NCBI RefSeq assembly: GCF_001905005.1
Contig: NZ_LWKZ01000024.1
Span: 649,287 to 713,286 of the forward strand
Origin: Streptomyces sp. CB02923
Lineage (GTDB): Bacteria > Actinomycetota > Actinomycetes > Streptomycetales > Streptomycetaceae
DNA length: 64,000 nucleotides
Direction of reading: 5' to 3'
Below, piece by piece: positions 17,201-25,087 of the stretch (its first letter is position 1; each line of letters starts with the position of its first letter). Under the pieces are notes generated by a model. The model was not told the DNA's origin. It ran no database searches and saw only the letters and a program-made list of their open reading frames with translations. A program made the position numbers and the translations under genes.

Positions 17201-18549
17201 TCGAGAAGGGGCTCGCGACGCTCCTGGAATCGGGCGACGACAACACCGTGCTGCTTGAGGTCGGGCCGGGCAGGACGATGGCCACGCTCGCGCGACTGCA
17301 CCCGCAGGCCGCGACGGCCCGACGCGCGCTGTCGCCCCTGCCCGCGCCCACGGCGGAACGCACCGAGCGGGACACATTGCTGGAGACCGTCGGGCAGCTG
17401 TGGTGCGACGGCGTCGACATCGACTGGGAAGCCTTCGACTCCGACGCACCACACGCTCGGGTCCAGCTGCCGACCTACCCGTTCGAACGGCAGGCGGTCG
17501 CCGCGAAGAAGAGCGCACCGCCGGCGACGGCCGAGCGCCCGCCGACGACGGTCACCGACGGCGCCGAGGTCACGACCACGCTCACCACCGTGTGGGCCGA
17601 CCTGCTCGGCGTCGCGGATCCCGCGCAGGACGACAACTTCTTCGACCAGGGTGGGCACTCCCTGCTGGCCGTCGAGTTCAGCTCGCGGATGCGCCTGGAA
17701 CTCGGCACCCCGGTAGGTGCGCACCTGCTGTTGGAGCATCCCACCTTCGGCGAGCTGGTCAGCCACCTGCAACAGCTCGCGGGGCAGGGCGCGGCCCAGA
17801 GCGAGGCGAGGTCGGGAATCCTGACCGAGCTGCAGCGGGGCAAGCCCGACCGGACGCCGGTCTTCATGGCCCAGCCCATCGGCGGAACGGTCTTCACGTA
17901 CCAGGCGTTCGCGAAGAACCTCGGCAGCGACCGCTCGGTCTACGCATTCCGTGCCGTCGGACTTGAGGAGGGCGAGAAGCCGTACGAGAGCATCCCCGAG
18001 ATGGCCGCGCGCTACGTTGACGAGCTGCTGGCGGTCCAGCCGGAAGGGCCGCACATCATCGGCGGACACTCCTCCGGCGGAGTGGTCTCTTACGAGATGG
18101 CGCACCAGCTGATCGAACGCGGCATCGACACGCCTCTGGTCGTCATGATCGACACCGTGACCTCGGACGACTCGCACGCGCTCAAGGACGTCGAGGACGT
18201 GGAGAAGATGGTCGACACGCTGCTCGGCATCGCGCCCGAATCCACATCGGCTCTGCGAACGGCGATCGCCGAAGACCCGCTGATCAGGGGCGTGGTGATG
18301 CAGACGAACCTCGCGCTGGCGCGCTACTACCCGAAGCCTTGCCCCGTGCAGGCCGTCTACTTCCGGGCCGAGGAGCGCGACACGGTCCTCGATCCCCACG
18401 CGGACACCTGGTGGGAGCACTACTGCCGGGGCGGCATCGAGATGCACACCATCCCCGGAAACCACTTCTCGGTGATGGACGAACCACAGATCGGTCAGAT
18501 CACCAAGCTGCTCAATGATCGCCTGACTCAGAGGGAAGGTGCGCGCTGA
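11299..18549 (+). CDS. Hybrid NRPS-PKS megasynthase, A-T-C-T-KS-AT-ACP-TE
   Basis: A protein of 2416 residues. Domains in order: adenylation (~38-525, YTSGSTGTPK near 187); carrier 1 (Ser577 in GGDSL); condensation (~640-1070, HHVAVDG at 771-777); carrier 2 (Ser1138 in GGSSL); ketosynthase (~1204-1625, Cys1365, His1499, His1539); acyltransferase (~1715-2010, Ser1812 in GHSLGEYS); ACP (Ser2121 in GGHSL); thioesterase (Ser2258 in GHSSG, His2389 in GNHFSV). There is no ketoreductase, so the polyketide step should leave a beta-keto group. The A code reads D-A-L-F-V-G-I-V-C, hydrophobic but not assignable. The AT signature is AGLHS, neither the usual malonyl HAFHS nor methylmalonyl YASHS. Carrier 2 has no A domain of its own. 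Codon 157 is TTA (11767-11769), suggesting bldA control. Confidence 0.93.
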   Translation: MSRAAEQRPLTETKMTGTQDADELPLAPGRAATAGPDTPVHLLVEKQAAINGDDPAVVDGAESVTYADLVRRSDTIAAELLARNVQRGDLVGVCLPRGIDAVASLLAILKVGATCVPLALEQPVSRLAFIREDSGLTLTVTTTDVAEKVGVEPEQALLLDMHASRDATGMSAEFPVDVSGDDIAYALYTSGSTGTPKAALLTHANISNFVQWCLESGVVDADSRMAHATNLGFDAAILDIFAPLAAGAVVYVVHREVVISPAATVRWFVDNQITVGFLTTRVAEACLAEEWPAETALRCLVTGGEQVTTWLPPHIPFDVLQIYGPTECTVCVATKFLPSEPPAGGLPPFGRPVRNARIHLLDSSGKPVADGEPGELYISGAPVGAGYLGRPELTTERYLPDPFVPGARMYRTGDLCRMNSEGDFEFVGRVDHQVKLRGHRIELNEIENTLASHPDVNDVVVLLREDEPGKKRLAAYLTCSSAEPPAASELRRHVSERLPYYMMPTAFVPMPRFPLTPNNKVDRNALPAPENSRQNLSTEYVAPRTETERGLVAYWQELMGITPVGTGDDFYSLGGDSLMAGRIVDWIRRNHGADLPFSCVLGGITVRELATLIEDRADGKGPTSAHQVTIDAHDESDPVAATSGQFGLWLQEQLAPEDRAYSETALLTIRGSVEPGKVQDTLTELVRRHAALRTNLQMVEGKLQQIVSEPTRIPLELHELTSESGTDAPVVQNDLVEQLTRKPFDLAHGPLLRAALLRVEPKTHVLVLVVHHVAVDGWSLDVLFEEFTQAYAAAAGHANPEFEPARPFADFAAWQNQQLRTDGFAPSISYWRGQLDGAPAELELPLDHERPASATGPAAVVQATLSPTTVRRMRELGSMEHLTSFMIVLAAYQAALARWTGTSDVVVGAPLANRPAGFDRTVGYFLNMVPLRSDISGPGSVRELLSRVRGTVLGAHDHQGVPFPHLVDQFGGSRAAGPTPIFQVGIVSQEVQRRSFTSAGIDVEYRHGRPIGAKWDLTLHMIANRVDAEPGLRLELEYRADLFAEDSMTRLLNGLCGLLESGVEAPDRQVGNWVAQPEETGPATTRTTGRPARDTPPDRRISGGTAALVEAVRTIWEETIGVTDIGLDDTLFDVGGSSLHVPEIHRRVTEQFDVLDLALIDVFNYPTLRTYSAHLADLVENVPAAARPAAPRRPEPEIPGDDRAIAVIGMSGQFPGARSVDELWSLLRDGREGITHGIDGPEEPDWVPSAGILADRDGFDSRLFELSPADADLMDPQMRRFLETAWAALEDSGYGPKTQGLPSVGVYGGSSFPRDWAERFAAAGAEPGSTSERRLINGNPWQNLATQVAYRLGLTGPAVDVQTACSTSLVAVHMACRGLIDGDCDMALAGGVGLTQSAGYRYEDGGILSPDGVCRPFDADAQGTLPGNGVGIVVLKPLNRALADHDTVHAVIRGSAINNDGSLKVGFFAPSIEGQRQVVRSAWEASGVTAESISYIETHGTATVLGDSVEVSALTQAVRADTDRAGFCALGSAKSNLGHLDAAAGVTGLIKATLAVKNGVIPATLHFRRPNAELGKPNSPFYVNDTTIPWPEAGPGPRRAAVSAFGMGGTNAHLVVEEPPSPGPTRNNARSELIPLSARTPVALDTVSQGLAEHLSKEDPRLDNVAFTLRHGRSALRHRRAVVCRTAEEAASALRPEEQHQALTGVADPGSSLRLVFMFPGVTTQHVGMGQDVYENHQVYRAALDQCAELFATSLGIDIRELVFPGDKDAAAAEELLLRPSRNMAAIFATEYALACLFDSWGIRPDACVGHSLGEYSAACVSGMLSLQDAAHLVALRGKLCDELPESAMLAVALDGDSLTARLPDPLTVAARNGPRSHTVSGPLDAVEAFRSTLEADGIRARRLPIKAGLHSPLVEPFLDEFARSAATIACHAPRVPVVSNVTGEWLPQSGITDPMYWAKHLRQTVLFEKGLATLLESGDDNTVLLEVGPGRTMATLARLHPQAATARRALSPLPAPTAERTERDTLLETVGQLWCDGVDIDWEAFDSDAPHARVQLPTYPFERQAVAAKKSAPPATAERPPTTVTDGAEVTTTLTTVWADLLGVADPAQDDNFFDQGGHSLLAVEFSSRMRLELGTPVGAHLLLEHPTFGELVSHLQQLAGQGAAQSEARSGILTELQRGKPDRTPVFMAQPIGGTVFTYQAFAKNLGSDRSVYAFRAVGLEEGEKPYESIPEMAARYVDELLAVQPEGPHIIGGHSSGGVVSYEMAHQLIERGIDTPLVVMIDTVTSDDSHALKDVEDVEKMVDTLLGIAPESTSALRTAIAEDPLIRGVVMQTNLALARYYPKPCPVQAVYFRAEERDTVLDPHADTWWEHYCRGGIEMHTIPGNHFSVMDEPQIGQITKLLNDRLTQREGAR

Positions 18550-18550
18550 C

Positions 18551-19903
18551 ATGACCACACGCGACGCAGAACCGGCACAGCAAGACGCTGCACAACAGAG
18601 TGATCACGCGGCTGTTCCTGACGTGATCGTCATCGGCGCGGGCCTGGCCGGCCTCGTCAGCGCCATCTCGCTCCTGCAGCGGGGGCGCTCGGTGACCGTT
18701 CTCGAACGGCGGAGCGTGCCCGGCGGGCTGTGCGGAAGCACCCACATCAACGGGTACAAGTTCACGCTCGCCTGCAACGACTTCGGATCCAGCATGCGGC
18801 GGTATCTCTCCGAGATCGGGGTGAGCCTCACCTTCGACGAGCACGCGTCCGTCTGGCACGTGGGAGACGAAAAGTACGTGCTCCCGCCGACGCCCGAGAC
18901 CCAGGAAACGCTGGCGCGCCACAAGGCCGACAGCGACCGCCTGGCCGAGGCCGTCAGCAGGCCGGGCTTCGATGAGAAGTTCGAGAGTGCGGCACAGCTT
19001 CTCGAAGCGACCGTGCGCGACCCCGGGTACGCGGACTTCCGGACGCTGCCGTCGTACGTATCCGGCCTCGACCCCGCAAAGCACCGGCTCGACTGGTTCC
19101 TGCAGGGGACGAGCAAGAACCCCGACTACGGGTACGACAACCTGATCACCCCCGTCGAGGGCCCCGAGCAGATCACCGAGGCCCTGGTCGAGCGGCTGTC
19201 CCGGCTCGGCGGCAGCATTCACTACGACACCGACGTCCACGGGATCCACGACACCGACGGGGGCAAGGCGGTCACGACGTCACGCGGAGAATTCCACACG
19301 CGAACCGTCGTCTCCGGGAAGGAGCGGTTCAGCAGCAACGAGCCCCGCTCCGGGCTGCAGTTGGCGACGCTGCATATCGCCACGCGCCCCGAAGCGCCGT
19401 TCCCTTCCGGCGTCCACACCGTCGGCAGCCTGCCGGCCGGGCTCGGCCGGAGCATGGCCGCCCTCGACGCGGGACGCTTCCCGGGCCGGTTCGGGTTCCA
19501 CATCTTCCCCTGCGCTGCCACCGAGGCGTACCGGTCCTTCAACGTGTACTTCTACTATCCGCGGGGAGTCGAGGAACTCGACGAGCCGACGAGCACAGCG
19601 GTACGGAACTACATCACGGGCGAACTGGACAGGATGATTCCCGGATTCGCCTCCGCCATCGTCTTCCAGCGGCTCGTCTCGCCCACGCAGTTCATGAACG
19701 AGCACGGTCTGCGGCGCGTTTCCATCCAGGACATCCTGCCCGCCGGTACGGGCAAGCCGGCCATCCGCGACGCCGCGACCGGCGTTTACCACGTCGGCAA
19801 CACGGTCGGCCCGCCCGCCTACCACGCGAGTGCGGCCGTGCTCTCCGGTCTTCAGGCTGCCGAGCTGGTCGCTCCGGAGGCCGGGCGTGCCCGTACCGCC
19901 TGA
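18551..19903 (+). CDS. FAD-dependent oxidoreductase, phytoene desaturase-like
   Basis: A protein of 450 residues starting at ATG 18551, one base after the megasynthase stop, so co-transcribed. It has the N-terminal FAD fold VIVIGAGLAGLVSA with the LERRSVPGGLCGS loop typical of the CrtI and carotenoid-isomerase-like group. The C-terminal flavin segment is VYHVGNTVGPPAYHASAAVLSGLQAAELV. It differs from the CrtI-like enzyme at 1201. The tight position after the NRPS-PKS makes it a likely tailoring desaturase or oxidase for that product. The substrate is unknown. Confidence 0.85.
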   Translation: MTTRDAEPAQQDAAQQSDHAAVPDVIVIGAGLAGLVSAISLLQRGRSVTVLERRSVPGGLCGSTHINGYKFTLACNDFGSSMRRYLSEIGVSLTFDEHASVWHVGDEKYVLPPTPETQETLARHKADSDRLAEAVSRPGFDEKFESAAQLLEATVRDPGYADFRTLPSYVSGLDPAKHRLDWFLQGTSKNPDYGYDNLITPVEGPEQITEALVERLSRLGGSIHYDTDVHGIHDTDGGKAVTTSRGEFHTRTVVSGKERFSSNEPRSGLQLATLHIATRPEAPFPSGVHTVGSLPAGLGRSMAALDAGRFPGRFGFHIFPCAATEAYRSFNVYFYYPRGVEELDEPTSTAVRNYITGELDRMIPGFASAIVFQRLVSPTQFMNEHGLRRVSIQDILPAGTGKPAIRDAATGVYHVGNTVGPPAYHASAAVLSGLQAAELVAPEAGRARTA

Positions 19904-19992
19904 CCCGCAGGGCGAACTGCCCGATGGTTCGCGTGCAGACGGCGCCGCAGGACTGAAGAAATCAGGCACACTAACGAGAGAAGTGGCTTTAT

Positions 19993-21300
19993 ATGTTCGT
20001 CGAGACACTGATCATCGGTGGCGGGCAGCAGGGGTGTGGCGTAGCAGGCTCGCTCGCTCTGCTCGGCTATGATTCCCTGGTTTTGGAACAGGGCGAAATA
20101 GGCCAGGCATGGGCGCACGGACGCTGGGACAGCCTCTACGTCAACACGCCCAACCGGCTGGTCGACTTCCCCGGGCGCCCCTACGACGGGGACGACCCGG
20201 AGGGCTTCATGCCGGCGCGTGAAGTCGCGGAACGGCTCAAGCGGTACGTCTCCGAAATGGGTCTTCGCGTCCGGGAGAAAACCCGTGTGAAATCCGTCGA
20301 AGCCCCGATCGACAACCCCGCGTACGACGGCGCGCGTTTCCGCGTCCATGTCGACGGTGACGACGAGGCCATCGAGTCCCGCAACCTCGTCGCGGCCCTG
20401 GGCGGGTACTCTTCCCCGCGCATACCCGACCTGTCTGCCCGCATCGACCCTTCCGTCACGCAGATCCACAGTTCCCAGTACCGCAATCCGCAGTCCCTGC
20501 CCGACGGCGCCGTCCTCGTCGTGGGGGCCGGGAGCAGCGGTCAGCAAGTGGCCGAGGACCTGCGGGAATCGGGCCGGGACGTGTACCTCGCCGTCGGCCG
20601 GCACAAGACCGCGCCGCGCTTCTACCGAGGCCTGTGCGTGCTCGACTGGCTGCGCTTCATTTCGGTCCAGGGCGACTTCGAATCCGCGGCGGTAGGACGC
20701 GGCCTCTCACCTTCCATACCCGGGGCGTCGGTGCTCAGCGGCCGGGACGGCGGGAGGGACCTGAACCTGTCGATCCTCGCGAGGCAGGGCGTGCGACTCG
20801 TCGGCTCCGTGCGGAACGCGAAAGAAGACGTCCTGCTGTTGGACGAGAACGTCCGGCAGATCGCGGAGGCCGCCGCCGGCGCCGAGCAGGAACTGCTGAA
20901 GGCGATCGACGCGGCGATCGCGGAGCGGGGGCTGGAGGCCCCCCCTCGGACACCCGCCACCGTCGTCGATACGGACCTTCTGTCGAGCTACGGGCCGGAG
21001 CTGAATCTGCTCGACAACGACATCTCGACGATCGTCTGGGCGACGGGGTTCGTCCCCGACTACCGGCTCCTGCCCGCCGCCGTGCTGGACGAGGAAGGCG
21101 TGCCCGTTCACACCCGGGGGGTGGGTGCACTGTCCGGCCTGTACTACGCGGGGCTGCCGGAGGGCAGGGTGGTGCGTTCGCTCCTCATCGGCTCCACGCG
21201 CACCAACGGCGAGTTCGTCGCCCGGCAAATCCAGCTGGACAACATGCTTCGTCACGAATCGCCCCAAGCGGCGGCGCGTGTGTGGTCAGCCCGGTACTGA
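19993..21300 (+). CDS. Flavin-containing monooxygenase-like oxidoreductase
   Basis: A protein of 435 residues. The first Rossmann motif is LIIGGGQQGCGVAGSLA with WAHGRWDSLYVNTPNRL, as in FMO and CzcO-type enzymes. A second nucleotide motif LVVGAGSSGQQVAEDL (residues ~176-190) binds NADPH in the family. The closing IVWATGFVPDY (around residue 350) is the characteristic ATG motif of flavin monooxygenases. The ATG at 19993 has a GAGAGAAG site. It follows the desaturase-like gene by 89 bp on the same strand, so it is probably the last gene of the NRPS-PKS operon. N-oxidation or Baeyer-Villiger chemistry is possible. Confidence 0.85.
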   Translation: MFVETLIIGGGQQGCGVAGSLALLGYDSLVLEQGEIGQAWAHGRWDSLYVNTPNRLVDFPGRPYDGDDPEGFMPAREVAERLKRYVSEMGLRVREKTRVKSVEAPIDNPAYDGARFRVHVDGDDEAIESRNLVAALGGYSSPRIPDLSARIDPSVTQIHSSQYRNPQSLPDGAVLVVGAGSSGQQVAEDLRESGRDVYLAVGRHKTAPRFYRGLCVLDWLRFISVQGDFESAAVGRGLSPSIPGASVLSGRDGGRDLNLSILARQGVRLVGSVRNAKEDVLLLDENVRQIAEAAAGAEQELLKAIDAAIAERGLEAPPRTPATVVDTDLLSSYGPELNLLDNDISTIVWATGFVPDYRLLPAAVLDEEGVPVHTRGVGALSGLYYAGLPEGRVVRSLLIGSTRTNGEFVARQIQLDNMLRHESPQAAARVWSARY

Positions 21301-21474
21301 CCCCGGCGTTTCCGATGAAGCTGCCGACCGGTTGAGCGCGGTCGTGTGAGGCCGCGCCAGCCGGTCGGCAGGGTGGAGGGCCCGACCCCGTGTCGGGTCC
21401 TCCCACGTCCTCCCCGGTCCTCCCCGGTCTCCCTGGCAACGGCCGGGGAGTTCGGTTCTGGTCCCGGGAAACCG

Positions 21475-21948
21475 TCAGCCCTGGGGTGCGTCGACGAGCA
21501 GGTGGATCCCGTCGATGAGTGCTTGCGTCTGCCAGTCGGGCCAGTCCTGGATCCTGCCCGCGAGGTGCTTGGTGAGCGCGTCCCGGAGCAACGCCACAGC
21601 TTCGGTTCCCTTCGGGGTCAGCGAAAGCAGCGTGCTCCGCCCGTCGTTGGGATCGGGACTGCGCGCGAGCAGCCCCGTGGCTTCGAGCCGGTCGGCATAG
21701 CGGCTCGTTCCGGAGCGGTCGATTCCCACCTCGTCGGCCAGGCGGGCCGCGGTCTGCGGCCCGAGCCGGGCCAAACCGCTGAGCACAGGGTAGGTCTGGC
21801 GATCGACCCCGACCGGAGCGGCGTCGAGGACCGCGTCGTACAGCGCGCTGCGGTTCCGCCTCAACAGCAACCGTCCCAGTGCTTGCTCCAGATCCCGCGC
21901 CAAAGCTATGTCCGCCATGGGGGCATGATACGTGTGGCTCGCATACAT
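21475..21948 (-). CDS. MarR-family transcriptional regulator
   Basis: A protein of 157 residues. ATG 21948 is chosen because GGGAGGAC lies 5 bp before it; ATG 21918 is also possible. The winged helix is clear: LARLGPQTAARLADEVGIDRSGTSRYADRLEATGLLARSPDPNDGR, followed by LTPKGTEAV and a dimerisation helix. It is downstream of the MFS gene on the same strand with a 55-bp gap. MarR proteins next to an efflux pump usually repress the pump until a ligand binds. The palindrome at 23591-23617 is a good candidate operator. Confidence 0.88.
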   Translation of the reverse strand: MYASHTYHAPMADIALARDLEQALGRLLLRRNRSALYDAVLDAAPVGVDRQTYPVLSGLARLGPQTAARLADEVGIDRSGTSRYADRLEATGLLARSPDPNDGRSTLLSLTPKGTEAVALLRDALTKHLAGRIQDWPDWQTQALIDGIHLLVDAPQG

Positions 21949-22003
21949 CGTGTCCTCCCGGGGGCCGCGGCAGAGTCGTTGTCGAGGGGCACGTCGTGGA
22001 CTC

Positions 22004-23515
22004 CTACCGGCCACCGTTCGCCCCTCCCGCGTGCGCACCGTCGAGCTGCTCGGGCTGCGCTCCGGCGCGTGGCTCACCGTCGTCGGCGCCGGTCCGTGCA
22101 CGATCGGACTCCGTCGGCGTCTCCTCCATTGGCGTCGGCTGGGGAGAACCAGCTGGCAGGAACCAGGCGAGCGCAGCGGCGACGACGCAGATGCCGCTGG
22201 AGGTCCACAGCACCGACGTGTAGCCGCCCTCCGTCGGGTGGCCTGTGCCGCCGAGGTGGGCGGCCAGGACGGCAGCGGTCAGTGCGCTGCCCAGGGAGTA
22301 GCCGACGAAGCGGAGCACCTGGAAGAAGCCGATGGCGCTGCCCGTCTCCCGGGCCGGAACAGACTGCGCGATCAGGCCGGGAATTGCGGCAAAGGTCGTG
22401 CCCAGGCCCACACCGAGGATGCCGGTCATCACGAAGGCCTGCCACAGACTTCCGTGGAAGAGGGCGAAGAAGCCGGAACCGAGTGCCGCGACGAGACAGC
22501 CCAGCGTCAACACCGCCCTGATTCCCATGCGGGCCACCAGGCTCGGCAGGACGCGCGAGCTGGCGAACATGAGGACGGAGAGCGGGATCAGCACGAGCCC
22601 GGCCACCAGAGCGGACGCGGAGAACCCGAATCCGCCCGAGCGCGGGGATTGAACGAACTCCGTCATCCCCGTGAGCACCATGTACATCGCGACACCCAGC
22701 ACCAGGGCGCAGGCGTCCCCGGACAGCACCGAGGGGTGGCGCAGCAGCCGCAGCCGGACCAGCGGGCCGGCCGCGCGCAGCTGCTGGACGCTCCAGATCA
22801 CCAGCAACAGAGCCCCGGCCACCAGCAATCCGGTGATCGCAGGCGAGCCCCAGCCCCACTCCGAGCCCTGGGACACGCCCACCATCGCGGAGACCAGTGC
22901 CAGCGCGAGCAGAACGGCGCCCGGCCAGTCGAGTCGGCCGGGGTCGTGCCGCTCCCGGCTCGGCGGCACGATCACGGCGACGCACGCCAGGGTCAGGCCG
23001 GACACGACGGTCCCGAACCAGTACGCGCCCGAGAGACCCCATGTCCCGGCGATCAACCCGCTGATCGGGTATCCGGCGCCCAGGCCTGCCGCGGCCGAGA
23101 CCGACAGCAGCGCGATCGTCGGCGCCACCTTGGCCTGCGGCAGGGCGTCCCTGGCCGTCGCGATCGCCAGGGGTGCCAGCCCCAGCCCGACACCTTGCAG
23201 CCCACGGCCGACCAGCAGCATTCCCATGCCGTCGGCCAACGCGGCCACGACACCGCCCGCGGTGACCACGGCCAGGCCGCCGAGCAGCGTCGCCCGCCGT
23301 CCGGGACCGTCCCCGAGCCGGCCCAGCACTGGTGAGCCGACCGTTCCGACCAGCAGCGCGACCGTCAGCGACCACTGCGCCGCATTCAGCGACACATCGA
23401 AGTCCTGGGCGACAGTGGGGATGAGCGGGGCACCGAACGAGCTGACGATGCTCGAAACCAGCGTGGCCAGTACGAGAACCGGCCCGATCAGTGCGCTGCG
23501 ACGCACCCCGCTCAT
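22004..23515 (-). CDS. MFS multidrug exporter, DHA2-type
   Basis: A protein of 503 residues from ATG 23515; a longer in-frame reading exists but its N terminus is not membrane-like. About 14 hydrophobic segments suggest the DHA2 (14-helix) drug:proton antiporter family. The helix 2-3 loop motif GRLGDGPGRRATLL and the helix 5 motif GLGAGYPISGLIAG are present. The last ~45 residues are hydrophilic and Pro/Glu-rich. It lies between the NRPS-PKS operon and the right IS scar and is paired with a MarR regulator. It may export the NRPS-PKS product. Confidence 0.9.
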   Translation of the reverse strand: MSGVRRSALIGPVLVLATLVSSIVSSFGAPLIPTVAQDFDVSLNAAQWSLTVALLVGTVGSPVLGRLGDGPGRRATLLGGLAVVTAGGVVAALADGMGMLLVGRGLQGVGLGLAPLAIATARDALPQAKVAPTIALLSVSAAAGLGAGYPISGLIAGTWGLSGAYWFGTVVSGLTLACVAVIVPPSRERHDPGRLDWPGAVLLALALVSAMVGVSQGSEWGWGSPAITGLLVAGALLLVIWSVQQLRAAGPLVRLRLLRHPSVLSGDACALVLGVAMYMVLTGMTEFVQSPRSGGFGFSASALVAGLVLIPLSVLMFASSRVLPSLVARMGIRAVLTLGCLVAALGSGFFALFHGSLWQAFVMTGILGVGLGTTFAAIPGLIAQSVPARETGSAIGFFQVLRFVGYSLGSALTAAVLAAHLGGTGHPTEGGYTSVLWTSSGICVVAAALAWFLPAGSPQPTPMEETPTESDRARTGADDGEPRAGAQPEQLDGAHAGGANGGR

Positions 23516-23590
23516 CACCGGACCTCGGAGTGGGGCCGTCGTGTGCCGAGCAATGCCATGGTGTCGCCGCCCATCAGATCTCCCCTGAAA

Positions 23591-23617
23591 AAACTGCATG
23601 CAATTCGCACGCAGTTT
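23591..23617. promoter_or_regulatory. 27-bp near-perfect palindrome, candidate MarR operator
   Basis: Arms AAACTGCATGC (23591-23601) and GCACGCAGTTT (23607-23617) match at 10 of 11 positions around the centre AATTC. It is 76 bp upstream of the MFS start, in the only intergenic space of the MFS-MarR operon. Size and dyad symmetry fit a MarR dimer site. Confidence 0.6.
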
Positions 23618-23723
23618 CCCACTGTACGCCCACTCGCCCGCCCACTGAAGGTCTGGCGGCCGGTCGACATGACCGGAGTGCGCGACCCCGGGTTTCCCGG
23701 TCCGGATGCGCCGCCGCTGTCCG

Positions 23724-24995
23724 AGGCTTGATCACACATGTGAGAAACGCTCCTGACCTGCAGCGATAGGACTTACTGAGGGCCCTGTTGGCTGCGAGGA
23801 AAGAAGCACTTCCGAGGTGAAGAAGCGCATCGGGCCCTACCCGTCTGTCCGCGTCGAGGGCGGCGGTCGTGGAGTGGTCTCCCGGGCCGGAGCCGTGCTG
23901 CTGGTGGAATCGGTCCGCAAGAGCGGTCTGGATACGGCGATATCGGCGGCGCCGGCGCCGTGGCGACGGCCACAGGCGGTGCACGATCCGGGCAAGATCC
24001 TGCTGGATGTGGCGCTGGCGGTCGCGCTGGGCGGGGACTGCCTGGCCAATGTCGCCATGCTGCGGGCCGAGCCGGCCGTGTTCGGGCCGGTGGCCTGCGA
24101 CCCGACGGTCTCCCGGCTGATGGACAAGCTTGCATCGGGCGGGGAGCGGGCCCTTGTGGCGATCCGCATGGCCCGTGCCGAAGTCCGCGAACATGTCCGG
24201 CGGTTGGCCGGTGAGGCGGCGCCGGACGCCGACGGGCAGGTGATCGTGGACCTGGACGGCGTCCTCGTCCTGGCACACTCCGAGAAGCAGGACGCCACCG
24301 CGACCTGGAAGAAGACCTTCGGCCACCACCCGCTGACGGGATTCGTCGACCATGGCCGGGGCGGGTCCGGCGAACCCGACGGCGAGGTCCGCGACGGCGC
24401 CTGGGTCACCGAACTGGCCGGCGACTGCCTGACCGGCTGGCCCAAGGGGCTGCGGCTGATCGTGCGCGAGGAACGGCCGCATCCCGGCGCCCAGTTGCGC
24501 TTCGCCGACGCCGACGGGATGCGGCTGACGCGCTTCGCCACCAACACCATCCACACGCCGATCGCGGAACTGGAGCTGCGTCACCGTCAGCGGGCACGTG
24601 CCGAGGACCGTATCCGCGCCGCCCGCGCCACCGGCCTGCGCAACCTGCCCCTGCGCGATGCGGCGCAGAACCAGATCTGGCTGGAGATCGTGCAGATCGC
24701 CCTCGACCTGCCGGCCTGGATGCCGATGCTCGCCATGACCGGCAACGCCCGCCTGTGGGAGCCCCGCCGCCTGCGACTGAGGCTGTTTTCCGCCGCCGCC
24801 CAGCTCGTCAGCACCGGCCGCCGCCGCATCCCCCGTCTCGCCAAGCACTGGCCATGGACCGACGTGATCACCGATGCCCCGGACCGGCTCCACGCTCTCC
24901 CAAACCCTGGCTGACCTGCACGTTCCCGCCCCTGTGAGCAGCTCCACCCGCCGGAGCAGTGGAACCCGGCGCCCACCCGACGCGACAGCCGGGCC
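23724..24995 (+). mobile_element. IS1380-type insertion sequence with internal deletion, right scar
   Basis: The element shares both ends with the shorter copy at 9869-10517, in the same orientation. It contains the shortened transposase 23817-24914. The exact right end is uncertain; similarity to the left copy continues to about 24995. Direct target repeats were not found. Confidence 0.7.
23817..24914 (+). pseudogene. IS1380-family transposase, internally deleted in frame
   Basis: An open frame of 365 residues; related transposases are about 450-460 as I recall them. The N terminus (KKRIGPYPSVRVEGGG), the first catalytic region (VIVDLDGVLVLAHSEK, 142-157) and the C-terminal part (DGAWVTELAGDCLTGWP, RARAEDRIRAARATGL, NQIWLEIV) are all present. 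At residues 187-188 the reading jumps from HPLTGFVDHGRGGSGEP straight to DGEVRDGAW. Roughly 90 residues are gone, including the segment that normally carries the second catalytic aspartate. The frame is open but the enzyme should be inactive. Confidence 0.75.
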
Positions 24996-25039
24996 ACCAG
25001 CATGCCCACAAGCCGAAATCTCCGCTCTGAACGAGCAGA

Positions 25040-25069
25040 AAGGGTCCGTCAGCTTGCTGACGGACCCTT
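25040..25069. terminator. Perfect 14-bp stem, 2-nt loop hairpin after the IS1380 copy
   Basis: The left arm is at 25040-25053, the loop TT at 25054-25055 and the right arm at 25056-25069, with every position paired (core GGGTCCGTCAGC / GCTGACGGACCC). It stands about 125 bp beyond the transposase stop. It is terminator-like but lacks a long T run, and may be part of the insertion sequence end. Confidence 0.55.
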
Positions 25070-25087
25070 ATGCAAGATCCAGGTTAG

